Under the pieces are notes generated by a model. It ran no database searches and had not been told where the DNA came from. It saw nothing but the letters and a program-made list of their open reading frames with translations. Positions 25,223 through 37,770 of a DNA stretch of 64,000 bases are shown one piece after another (the stretch's first letter is position 1; each line of letters opens with the position of its first letter). A program made the position numbers and the translations under genes. Source of the DNA: Apis mellifera (Eukaryota; Arthropoda; Insecta; Hymenoptera; Apidae); contig NC_037649.1 in assembly GCF_003254395.2 (NCBI RefSeq), positions 9,139,931 through 9,203,930 on the forward strand, read 5' to 3'.

Positions 25223-26598
25223 TCTTTTGCAGACAATTAACTTAAATATAAGCAATGTTTAATAAAATGGAAATTTATTTTTTAAAATGACTTTATATCA
25301 AATAATCTTTTGTATTTTTTATTGTTAGTATTTTAATATTTTAATTTTTTAAAATACAAATATAATAGTGTAAAATATAATAATGTATCTTTATAAATAT
25401 TTATAATAAAACATTTATAATAAATATTTATAATAAATAAAATATTTGATGTTTTAGATATATATTTGGCTTTTTTAGTGTGAGTCTTAAGAAAACATGA
25501 ACAATAAATGCAAAGAAGAAATGTAGAAAATAAAAAAAATTATCAATAGAAGTTTCTATTATTATATAAATGATAATATTTATCTATGTAAAATTATATT
25601 AAAATTCTTATATCAATATCTTATGTATTAGGAAAACAATCTTTGTATTATAAATTTTTTTCATATAATGTTTCAAAAAAAAATTTATTTATTGACTAGA
25701 AATATTTTCTTATTTCATTAACATTATAATTACATTGATTTTAACATTTAATTATATTTAAATAATAATATGCTTCTTTTCATTTAAAATTTTTGTTAAG
25801 TTTTATTAAGTTCAAGTTTACTTGAACAAATAAGTTCAAAGATCAAAATCTTCATTACCCTGTTTGTTGCTTTATATGAGTTATGCATAGAAAAGTTCCA
25901 AAGTTATAATAATGAAAATTAACAAAAATTATTATTTTAATACATGTTTCACAGCCTTACATATTTTATAGAATTTTTTAAAGAAAAATAATAACTATGA
26001 TTCTAAGAAATTTATTATTTAAGTGAAAAAAAATTAAATGCATTGTAATGTATAAAATATTTTTACAATAGTCTTAATTATTTTAAAAATATTCTCTATT
26101 GCATTTTTTTTATGACTAACCATTTGTATTAAAAGTTTTTAAAATTTTTTCTACTATACCGTAAGTATAGTAATTTGTTCTGAGAGAGAAATTGTTATTT
26201 ATTCCATTATTAAATATAATTAAATATTGTGCAAAATTTGTACGTATATATATGTTATATATACATACATATGTACATGCTATGCATCTAATTAAAGATA
26301 CATAATTCTTATCATCATTAAATACATAAATTTTATAGAAAAGCTTGAGCAATAGTTAGAGAAACTGAAAAGAAAAGAATTAATTAGGTGTTTAAATATT
26401 CAAAAGATGCTGTAAAATTTGTGGAAAAATTATCCCATACCAATTTATAGGAAAACTATTATCCTATTACTATCCTATTGTTTATCATTTGCATATAATA
26501 TATGCAAATTATTTGCATAAAATTTTTCACTCTTAACAGAGTGATTTTTTATCTCTAATAGTGTTTATATTAATCAATTATTTAATTAGTTCTATATA
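25223..26598. other. AT-rich convergent intergenic region
   Basis: Lies between the ends of ave and the receptor gene. Apart from 3' UTR sequence and a poly(A) signal for ave, I see only low-complexity AT-rich sequence. Confidence 0.5.
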
Positions 26599-29500
26599 TT
26601 ATAGGCATAATTCTTTTGTATTAAGATCTTGAGTGTGTTTATGTCTTCCAGATGAAAAAACATACAATTCTTCGTTTCTTTTTGAACAATGATTACCACG
26701 ATGAATATAGTAATCAATTCCTTTTCTAATTCGTCCATTTTTTTGGTTATCGATGAACGATTGTGTCGATTCTCTTGATGTACTTTTATGAAAAGACGAA
26801 ATATTTGGACAAGTACCGGAAATTGTACGTTTCCATTCGTATCTATAAATATTTATTTAGAGAATGCGTAAATGGGAAATATTTTTATCAGGAATATTTT
26901 GAATTTTATAATTATAAATATATCGAAGGAATACCTTATGGAGGTTCGAGTACTTTGTGTTTTTTCCATATCTGTGATATCGATTGGTGGTTTATTTGTC
27001 CATCTTCGTAATTTAAAAGGACATCTTTGTTGAAACTCCCTTCTAAATTTTTCCTAAAAGTTTATTTTACGCTTAGATGAATTAATTATTTTAATTTGAT
27101 AATATTAATAAAATCATCAGATCAATTAGAAATATTTTATCGATACTTACGTTATATATTCCATAAATAAACGGATTGTAACAACTATTTGACATGGCCA
27201 ACCAGTCGAAAAAAAAGAATATATAATGGATATATTTGTATCTGTAATTATTTTTCTTTGTGATTCGTTTTTAAATTTTATATATATATTTATAAAACAA
27301 TTTTTTTTAAATATTGCGTAAATATGATGATGATATATATACTTACTCGTTAATTTCTGAATAAAAATATTGGAATACGTTATACATTTGAAGCGGTAAC
27401 CAGCAAATTGCAAAAAGAGTTACGACTATAATTAACATTTTAATTACCTGCAATAATTTAATGTTATGTTAAATAAATATCAATTTAAATTTATATTATA
27501 AATTAATAAATTAATTAATTGCACAGATCATACTGTGTATATACCTTCATTTTATTTCTCATTAAATTCGCGTCTCGAGAATCTTCGGCATTTCCGGGGG
27601 CTTTGTTTCCCCATAATTTTAATGCCATTCGCGCATACACGCACGAAATAATCGAAAGAGGCGTTAAGTATTGTAAAAACACCAATAATCCCGAATAAAT
27701 AAGCATGGATTTATCTGACAGATTCACGTGCTTGCAAAACGGTTTGTAATTATCAGAACCAGCTGGAAATTGAAGAAACAATCGATTGAAAGTTTGAAAA
27801 GAAAATTTCAAAAAAATCGCAGTTGTAAATGTGTAATTAACAAAAAAAAAAAAAAAAACCCTAAAGAAACTTACATATAGAATTTTCTGGCTCCATAATG
27901 ACTCTACGTGCAATAGCCATTGGTGTGGCCAAACTTCCAGCAAGAAGCCATATTCCGGCGATTATAATTTTGGCGGTCAATTTGCTTGGTCTCGCGCTAT
28001 TAGAATCAAATGTCAATAGTATGAATTTCAATTCGATTGAATGACACATAATGAGTAAATATACAGATAGATAATTTCTTTGTTTGGAGAATTGAGATAA
28101 CATACCTGAGAGGTCTTAAAATCGCTCGATGTCGATCGATCGCTATAGCTGTCAATGTGAAAACCGAGACATTGACGGAAAGCACTTGCACGAAGGGACA
28201 AAACGCGCACATGAAATGAGGTAGGATCCACTTTTGCAACAGGGCTGCTTGGAACTTGGAAAAGAAAATATACGTTACTTTTTATGTAAATTTGTTTCTA
28301 TTTGAATGATTGACATCGAATAATTTATATTTTACCTGAAAAGGAATTGCAAATAAACCAATAACGATATCTGCCAACGCTAGATTCGCAATAAAAAAAT
28401 TAGTTACATTCTGCATGCGTCTGGACGTAGATATTATCCATATAACAAGAGAATTTCCTACTACTGCCAAAAAAGATATGGTTCCGTAAAGTATGCTGAG
28501 GAGCACGAGTACAGCTGTCGGAACTTCCCCATCTGAGGACAAATAAAAACATGTTAAAATTATATATTAAAATAAAAGGATAATTGAATATAATACAAGA
28601 GTAATATTCCGATATTTTATATTTCAATATATTACGATATATTTTTAAAAGGAACACATATCGGTGTTTAAAATTTATTTATACGTGTATGCATGCTTGA
28701 AAACAAATGAATAGTTTATTTTTTATTTAATAACTTACGTAATATTTACTATAATCTAACTTTCCTTTATGGATTTTTATTTTATACATATATATTTGAA
28801 GTACAACGCGTATGAAATATTTGAACAATAATTCATTTGGATATTTGGACGACAAAAATATTTTTTATTTATTATAAAGACAATGAAATTAAGATGTTTG
28901 TGATTTGTTTTCGTATTTTTTCGATTGGAAAAATTATTCATAGATTTATAAATTTATATGTTTTTATTGTCTTTACGTTATAAGTAAAAAATACTATTTA
29001 AATTTGTCACTTTCTCCAATATTTATTCATGAAGTGATAAATTATTTCTATTATTACATATATATATATATCTATTATATAAAGTTTTATCTTCAATGTT
29101 TATTCGGATTTGAAATGAAAATATTTTTTCTCATTTTATCTCATTTTTTTATTTTTCGATAAATATATTTGAACCTATGTTTCGATCCAGATGAAAATGT
29201 GTTTTTATAAGCAACATTTTTGACACGGATATGAATATTTTTGTATAACACTTAAAGGTGAAAAGGCATCATGAATAAAAACATTAAGTTTCGGATCTCG
29301 ACGTTTTGATCGTGTAAAACTGAAAACGAGGATACGAATAATTTATGGAGGGGGAAAAAAACTTTGACTTTAAATCTTTTCGAAGGCATAACAACATCTA
29401 TCCCTATTTGTCATGTTAATTTTTTTTCAAAAATATTAAGAAACAAATTTAAATTTGTTTTCTTCATTATCAAAAAATAGTAATGAATAGAATATTATAT

Positions 29501-30656
29501 AATATAGAAAGTGAAAAAAATGAGAAAAACACGAAGCAGCACACGAAAAAATAAGTTTTGCATTTGAATTTGCAAGGAAAAAGAAAACGATGTTGTGTTA
29601 ATGTGTATATATAAAACGTACCTACGTAATTTAGACATCGCATGAACTTCTGTCACGAAGACAGTGACCGAAAACTTCCTTCCGGTTTTGCAAGGACATT
29701 TAATACTGTCAACTAACAAGATCGCAATGTATTTTTAAGAGTTTCCATAGAAACTAAATAATAACAAATTGTCATTATTCATTATCGAAATATTTTCAAT
29801 TACTTTAAACTTTAATCAACAATTTTATTTCCGCTTTATATTTTACTCGTTGTTCCCCAATGGAACGGATAAAAGTGTTCAATAAAGGAAAATATTTCAC
29901 TTCTTGTAATCTTGTAATCCTTTTCTATAATGGCAATCTATCATTAGTGAAAATTAATGAAAAATAAAAGAATAATTCCAGTTTTTTTTATCATATATTA
30001 TAAAGATAATTTTAAAAAAGAGAAGCTTGTTCGCGTATCACACACAGAATCGTGTTATCGAGAGTGATTGAAAGTTTAAATTTTCGTTAATGAAACGAAA
30101 TACAAAACAATCATGCAATTTGTATTTTATATTAAAACGCTCGTCTGAATTCTAATGGATTTTTTTTTTTTACACGTCGAATCGAGTTATCAAACGAATA
30201 TATTGTTCGGATCATTTGTCGGAAACTGATTTTTTTCTTTTTTTATCGGCGAATTTTCCTTGATCTCCTGAGTTTTTACATTTAATTTTCGATCATTTTA
30301 ATGCGATGCTTGAAAGGAATATTCGTTCGTTTGGAATTGAAAAAGTTTTAATTAAAATCCGCTGATGTTTGAAATAAATATAAATATAATTATTTTTAAT
30401 CGATCATTCTTGCAAATAACAATAATAAACGTTTACAATGGATCATGAATTAAAATATCTGTAGTGGTTACATTTCTGACGTTGACTCTTGATCTTTCAC
30501 GATATAAAATATATCAATGATACAATTCGTACCAAAAGTATCGTTGGCCGACTCGTTCTCGTAGGGCGAGAACGTATTATTGAACGTGGATGGCCAAGTA
30601 TTTTTGAACTCTTCATTTTCGTCGTACTGCAAGGTATTCATGATGGAGGATTCCAT
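26599..30656 (-). CDS. Lkr: Kinin (leucokinin)-type neuropeptide receptor, class A GPCR (nine exons)
   Basis: Seven-transmembrane receptor at the plasma membrane. Kinin receptors signal through Gq/calcium and regulate diuresis, gut motility and feeding in insects. Exons: 30656-30533, 28532-28336, 28254-28106, 27996-27875, 27762-27545, 27447-27347, 27241-27151, 27053-26935, 26842-26599; 1,365 nt, 454 residues, every phase consistent. The N-terminus is extracellular with several N-glycosylation sites (NNT, NES, NDT). Then TM1-TM2 (VGNSLVIWIISTSRRMQNVT, NFFIANLALADIVIGLF), FQFQAALLQKW, FCPFVQVLSVNVSVFTLTAI with DRH in place of DRY, WGNKAPGNAEDSRDANLMRN, KVIKMLIIVVTLFAICWLP and LAMSNSCYNPFIYGIYN. 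FQFQAALLQ and the DRH box are, from memory, most typical of leucokinin receptors; a related orphan receptor is possible. The tail continues as EKFRREFQQRCPF and a Ser/His/Arg-rich last exon. The start ATG directly follows an acceptor, so a 5' UTR exon lies further upstream. Confidence 0.85.
29495..29719 (-). other. Less AT-rich island in the first receptor intron
   Basis: About 100 bases (29620-29715) of lower AT content, flanked on the minus strand by an acceptor-like cttgttag and a donor-like ACGTAG/gtacgt. It could be an alternative 5' exon or an intronic enhancer. The encoded 74-residue frame is not recognisable. Confidence 0.2.
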
Positions 30657-33490
30657 CTGTAACAAAAAATTAAACAGATAGATAATTATCATTACACCGT
30701 TATCAATTTTTATTCATAAATTATATTTCGCAAAAATATCCATTTGTAACAATTCCTATATAAAATGCATGCCCTATTATTTTATCTTCTCATTGACGTA
30801 TGCAAATATGCACAAGAATGATACGATAGAGAAGGAGGATAACAGGTTTCATGACAATTCAATAAACTCGATAAATTGTATTCTCAAGTTGAGAAGCAGA
30901 AAATCGAGGACATGATTTATTCATTGAAATTTACATTGCTCGTCGCGAAATGAATGTTGTCGACGAAAGTTGTACAATTTATCGATTCACAAGAGTGCAG
31001 TTTCCTTGTAATAGTTATCAATTCTCTTTTTAATATCGGAAAATTAACTTTGCTTACGGTACAATGTTTTACAAAAGTGACAAAAAGTTGACTCGAGAAG
31101 AAACAATGTTATATAGTTTTCGGCAAAGGAGATTGTAATTGAATTTATTCGTTAATTTCGTTAATTTTTTCTCTAAGAACAATCGAAAACTAGGTTATTT
31201 CGTTATAAAAAATTAAATCCTCCAAATAAATCATTTCTCTGAAACGAACAACTTTCGTTTTCGTCAAATTTTGATAAATTTTGATTTCGAAGAAATTTTT
31301 TTATTGTTAAAATATATTGGACGAATTCATTACATGCATTTTGTGGATTATTACATTCTAATTCGATATCAATATGAATGTAATGATTATTTTAAATTTA
31401 TTATTAATATATTAATATATAATGATATGATTAATGGATTATAATTATAGATGTAATAAATATTAAATTGAATTTCAAAATAAATAATTTAAAGTAAAAG
31501 TATGGAATAATATATGTAATGTAATAATAATGTTATAAAACATCGTAAAAAAAAAAATTTTAATCGATTCGCTAATAACAATCTATATAAATTAATAATT
31601 TTTTCACATTAATCGATATTAATATTAATATTGATTAATTTTTTAATAAGAATTTTTAAGTAATTTAATATGTACAAAAAACATTGAAGATTACTTCTTG
31701 AAAAAGAGAAAAATTTAAATCGTTCTTTCGTGAAATTTTTATCAAATTTTATGAAATTATTCAGAGTCCTTTTTCAAAGGTTTTTCTATAGTTATTAGCC
31801 GTGTTCATAAATTTGTCGGAGATTTCATTCGTTCTTGAAATTCTTGAAATTTGAAATAATATAGTGAATTCTAAAATTTTATTGCGTTTTCCTTTTGAAA
31901 ACCATTTGAATTTTAATATCAGTGATAATACTATAGGAAATTTTTTTCTTGTTGAAAATATTGAAATTTCTAATAATATTTCAATGTGTTTTCAATTATA
32001 TGATTGTGACAAAATTATTATATAATATATTCTATGTCCCATAAAATTTTTTTTAAAATAATTTACCTCGTTCGTTATAATAACGATGTGGTTTTTATAG
32101 AATTTTAATTTATCTTTTTGATTCGAAAAGAATTTTAATCAACAAAATTGAAATAATAAAATATATAAATATTGAAATAATAAAATTTGGAACACATATA
32201 TAAATCTTTTATCTGTTTTTTTACCATTAATTAAATAATTCTTCCATTAATTAAAATAAATGGTATAGCCTGGAGTATTCCTCTTTAAAACGATATGACC
32301 ACTGATATTTTAAGACAGAATAATACTACTCTGTTATTTAATCGCATAATTTTCTCAGATTCACTTCACAAAAGTAATCATTTTGTTAATATCAATTCAG
32401 AAAATGAATTTTGTAATAAGTTTATTAATCTTGAAATAGAATATATTCTTCCAATATGTAGAAATCATACCAGCCTTTAATTATTTGTCGTTGAGATATT
32501 CGATAGTGCATTGTCATATGCATGACAAGAGGAAATTGATATTCTATGAACGTAATTCCAGGATTAAATGTAATAGTTTTTAAACAAATTTCATCATTGT
32601 CGAATATTTATTTTTTCGAAATCATTGTAAATTTTTAAAGGATAAGAAAATCTTTTTCTTCATTTTTCAAATGATATATTTATTTAAAAAAAAAAGGGAT
32701 TAAAAACATTAAAATCTGCAATGATTTTGAAAGAAATAATTCGTATTATTATTTCCAAAATAATGAAAACAATAAATTATTAATTAAATAAAATGAAAAT
32801 ATAGTATGTATTTTGATGAAATTTTCAAGGATCGAAATTTTGATGGTAAATTTAAATCATCACCAAAAAAAAGAAAATATATTTCATTTAATTAATTTCT
32901 ATCATTCTATTATATTTTATGTATTGATTATCAATTAAAACAGAAATGTTTAAAATTTAATATAATCGATAATATTATGGTATTATGTTTTATAATATAA
33001 CAAGTTAAAAAAAATAAATGATAATATTCAATATTCGAATCTATTGAAATTGTAATACGTACTTATATCTTTAATATTCTCTTAAATACACAAATATAAG
33101 TATAAGTCAAACATTTCAAATTGACTATTCATATTCTTAAAAAGTGAGTCTCATCGAAAAAGTGGTTATGCATAATTCAACTTGTTCCTTATTCACTTGA
33201 CATTGTTTTACTTTTATATATCGGGAATGCGTTTTTGAATTGAATTGAATTTTTTAATTCTGCCTAGTATTTTTCGAAATTTAACGTGTGAAGATTTAAA
33301 AATATTATAATTATAACTATTAAAGTAAATTATTCCTTAGGAAATAACAATTTTCATTTTAAGATGATTTGAAAAAGACAATTGAATGTCTAAGAACAGA
33401 GAAATGATTTTCCTAGGTTTGAAAGCTGAAATTCGGATCTGAATCTAGCGAATAATGGACCACTATGTCAGAACCAGTGAACGATTCAAA

Positions 33491-33702
33491 TTTGTAAAAT
33501 TTAAATCAAATTCTAGAATTTCTCTCAATTTATAATTTTAATGTTAAAGGACATATATTCTTCGTTTTATCATTAAAAATTGTAAAATTAAAAATTTGTA
33601 AAATTTAAATTAAATTTCTAGAATTTCTCTCAATTTGTAATTTTAATGTTAAAGGACATGTATTCTTTGTTTTATCATTAAAAATTGTAAAATTAAAAAT
33701 TC
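33491..33702. repeat. Two-copy 104-bp tandem duplication
   Basis: The sequence starting tttgtaaaatttaaat at 33491 recurs at 33595 with few differences (for example catatattcttcg against catgtattctttg). Both copies include ttaatgttaaaggacat. The high identity implies a fairly recent local duplication. No coding content. Confidence 0.85.
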
Positions 33703-36700
33703 AAGATGACTCGATATATAAGATCCATGTTTGAAAAGTAGCATTACATATGCATTACATCTGCATTACGCATGCATATGCTTGTAAATAAGATGTCTTG
33801 ATGCGGTAGCGATCAAATAAATTTTTTTCTTTTATCTTTATAGCATGGAAACACTATACATATAAATATTTGGTAATTCATGATTTAGACAGATAAATTC
33901 GTTTTTCCATCATTTTTACTTATTGATTTCCCATAATTATACGGCATAAACTCAATTTTTTCACAATATTTGTGAAAATATTCATCGCGTATAATTTTCT
34001 TTTTTGAAAGATTTGTAAAAGTTGTTTTGTAAAAGATATTTTTAATCGTGAATTATTTTTAATAATGGAACGAATTTGTAGAAAAATAAAATATCTCGAG
34101 GGTAAATATCATTTATAATTCAAAAATGAAACGATAAAAAGAGGAGTGAATAAAAAAGAAGAAAACTTTCAAAAGTAGTTATTCCAATAATAAAATTTTT
34201 TCGTTCAATAATTTATGCAGTGCAAAGTAAATGGCATTATATTTTCCAACAAAGTGTAAAAGGCTTATTTTCTGTGTGATCAAAGATTATGATTGATTTT
34301 TTGTTTTTCTTTAAATTTTTTTAATATAAAAAAAATTTCATTAGATTTTTCAATAAAATCTAAAAAACTTGTTTATTTTCTCTGAGTATTTCGAGGAATG
34401 TGATTATTTTTCCGTATGCTAAATTTTTTTATTCTTCTTTTTATTTCAATATCATCGCGTCCCATTTTTTAAATTTTTAGAAAATTCCAAACGAAAAAAA
34501 TAAATTTTTTTCTTTTATCTTTATTCGTTTATTTGTTTCTAAAAATTGTTTAGATTTAATTGTTCGACTTCAATCACAAAATATTTCATTTTCTATTTTA
34601 TTCTATATTTTATTTTTCGCTATTTTTGCTCTTCTTTAAGAAATAGCGAAGGGAAAAAATGTTAAGTTTGTTGAGAATATTAAATTTTTCATCGACACGT
34701 GAAAATTTTTGAATATTTAAGATAATTTAAAAGAGAATAACGGTGAACAAAAGCAGCGAACAATGCGTCGACCGGTATAAGAATTTACCATCCTCTTGGA
34801 TTTTCTATGTGATTTCCTTCCTAGATACACACATAAAATAAACTCTAATGGTACAAATGTTGAATCTTTTCTCTTTACTTGATCAAATATGCAATTCGAA
34901 CAATTTTTTCAAGTTAAAAGGAAAGGAAAAATAAAGAGAAATAGAATAAATTTGCTAAAATATGGTTTCGAAATTTCTTTCTTGCTAATTAATTAACTTT
35001 GTCATCTTTAAAGTAATTTTTTTTTTTAATGCCAAGAGGAACGAATTGAAAGAAAAGGAAAGAAAAAAAAACACTTAAAGAAAAGAAAAGAAAAAAAATA
35101 GAATAAAATTGAATGCTGAATATGAATATAACATATAACATAGAACACATATACACACACACATACACACACAAAATGATCACATTGGTCCATGGCAAGA
35201 TGTTGCGCGCTGTATTACCGAGAATTCCGAGACACGTTCTGACAATACCTTGTTACCTTGTCGTGTCTCCTAACTATAATATGCACTTTGTGTTTCATAA
35301 TGCAATTATGCCATTTAGTCAACGCAATATAAACCTGCAAAGGCCACTTTGATATACAACGTTCTGTCCAAATAAAATGTATACTGTTCTGTAACAGTAA
35401 TTTCTATATGATGGGTAACTCTTTCTATTCGATGGTGTATAGTTTGTTACAAAAGAGGTGTCTTATTACATCAGAATACAGAGAAATCGAGACTGTACGA
35501 ATTGATCAAATTTCACGAATAAAATTGCATTGTATATCGGTTATTATATTATATCGGTTATTATTCCTAAAATCAACTTAACAATTCTTCAATTAACAGA
35601 AAGATAACTTTAGGATCAATTATTTAATATATAATTTTGTTCAACGAGAATATGTATACGTTTATGGTACAAAGAAATATTTGTTTAACAGTATTTTTTT
35701 TTATCTTAATTATTTATTTTTTATTTAACTTTATCTTAATACTTATATCAATCATTTTTTTGTAATAAAATTCTTTTTGGAATATAAATCAAATAATAAC
35801 GATGCAATTGAATTTGAGAATTTTTTATAGGGAAGATAAAAAATTTTTAATTTTAATGCTAAATAAAAAAATTTCCTTCTATTTTAGTTATTTTGTATGA
35901 TTTGCAAACGATATTTTGTGAAAAAGTTTCATTTTATTCTAAATTAGATAAAATGCAATCATTAATTTATAATTAATAAGCAATTCTAACTGAAAATTAT
36001 GTTTTTTTGAAATATAATAAAATATTGTGATAATCGACTATTTTCATTCGAAAAAAAATTTTTATTTGGATTAAGTTTTCAAGCTTTCCTTTGCGATTTT
36101 ATAATTGGGAAGAAGCGGATCATAAAACTGATTTTTAGATAAAAGCATATCTTTAGAAAGAAATTTTTATTTTTGTCGAAGTAGATGTATCAAAATGTAA
36201 TACAATAAATTTAAGGATATGATTGATTTATATGTAACATTTTATCTTTTCGAGTTTAATGTAATAATGTAATTTAAAATAATCATTATGTTGCAATTAA
36301 TTTACAATATGTAAAAATATTCCTGAAATTTCATCTTTTCCATTTTCTTTCTTATTCGACATCAAATAATTGATAATTATTTCATATAAATATTAATAAA
36401 CAAATAAACTATAATTTTTAGCGAGATATTATTTACAAACTATTGTTTGCGAATAAAATTAAATCCAAACTTCATTGGATTGAAACTTTGTACAAAATGT
36501 TTTGAAATATGTTATGCAATCATAACATATCAAAATATGATTAAATTCTACTGGTTAACAATATTGTTTGATTAATATTGAGAGTAATTGTCTATGAATA
36601 TGTGTGGTATTTCAAACTTCAACTTACATAATTTACGTATTATGATATTGATATTGTTTGCATATTTCAACATATTCTAATGAACATATATAAATCATTT

Positions 36701-37489
36701 TATATACATAACATTTTTTTCAAATCACGTGAAACACATTTTTGTTCAAGTTTTATTTCTTTATCTATTTTTTAATATAAAAGTATGTGCTTACTTAAGC
36801 GTTGAAATTTACTTAAAAGTGAAAACGAATAATTTTCATTGTGTAAGCATTATATATGTTTGAAATTATTTGCATATTACAAAATTGGAATAATATCTAT
36901 ATAAAAATAGAATCATATTAAAATTCTTAAATGTAAATGTAATTTAAAAAATTTTTTTTTTTATTTCGTTTTTTAGTAGAAATTTGTATACAAGACAAAT
37001 CATCTCATTTATGAATTTTTTATTTCATAATTTATTTTGTTCTATAAAAAGATTTTGATTCTATTTATTACATGTATTATCTATTTATTTATATTTAAAT
37101 AAAAGAATGAACGATTTGTAGCTGGCATTTCAAATTATTCCAAACATGTTTTCTCAGAGTATTTTTCCATTAAATTATAGAAATATTGTTATCATTCAAC
37201 AATTCAACGAATCCTATAAATTTTCGAATTTTTCCAAGATAAAATCCTTTTTCCTCGTTATTCTTTATTGTATTATACATATTTTATCGAATATTCTGAT
37301 TTTTATTGCAAACTTGAAAAGTTATTTCAATAAAAATAAATAATTGCAAATAGTTTTAAGTTAATTGGAATTCGCGGAGGAATTTTAATAAAAGTATCCC
37401 TTGTTATTTTTAAAATAATTTTTTATAATTCTTTATTTCAAATAAAATTGATTTATATTTTATTCTAACTCGAATTAATTTTTTACAGG

Positions 37490-37770
37490 TGCAAGGATTC
37501 TGATATTGGAGCGAACAAAAAGGAGATGTGTTATCTGTTCGAAATCCAGTGATTTGCACATAACGATGTATATTTTTTCACGAAATGTATATTATAATAT
37601 ACTTTCTTGGATCGTATTGTGTTCGTGATTTATTATAAATGTTCACTCGGATGGCAACATGCGAAGGTCGTCCGATACGGATAGTTTGACACGAAACGAG
37701 ATCATCCAAATTTTCGGTTTTGCACGTTCTGAGAATGGTTAACATAGGTGGAAGATTGCGCTCTAATCCA
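37490..37770 (+). other. Exon-like block with acceptor and donor
   Basis: Starts after a good acceptor (attttttacag) and ends at TCCAG/gtaagt, a near-consensus donor, about 280 bases apart. The second half is less AT-rich than its surroundings. No long frame runs through on the plus strand, so a noncoding RNA exon is more likely than a coding one. The minus strand has a 74-residue frame over the same block with no recognisable motif. Confidence 0.3.

Noticed and set aside
27147..28657. Extended minus-strand frames running past receptor exons into introns
   Set aside because: The parts beyond the splice sites are AT-rich intron readthrough. The receptor exons are defined by phase-matched donors and acceptors instead.
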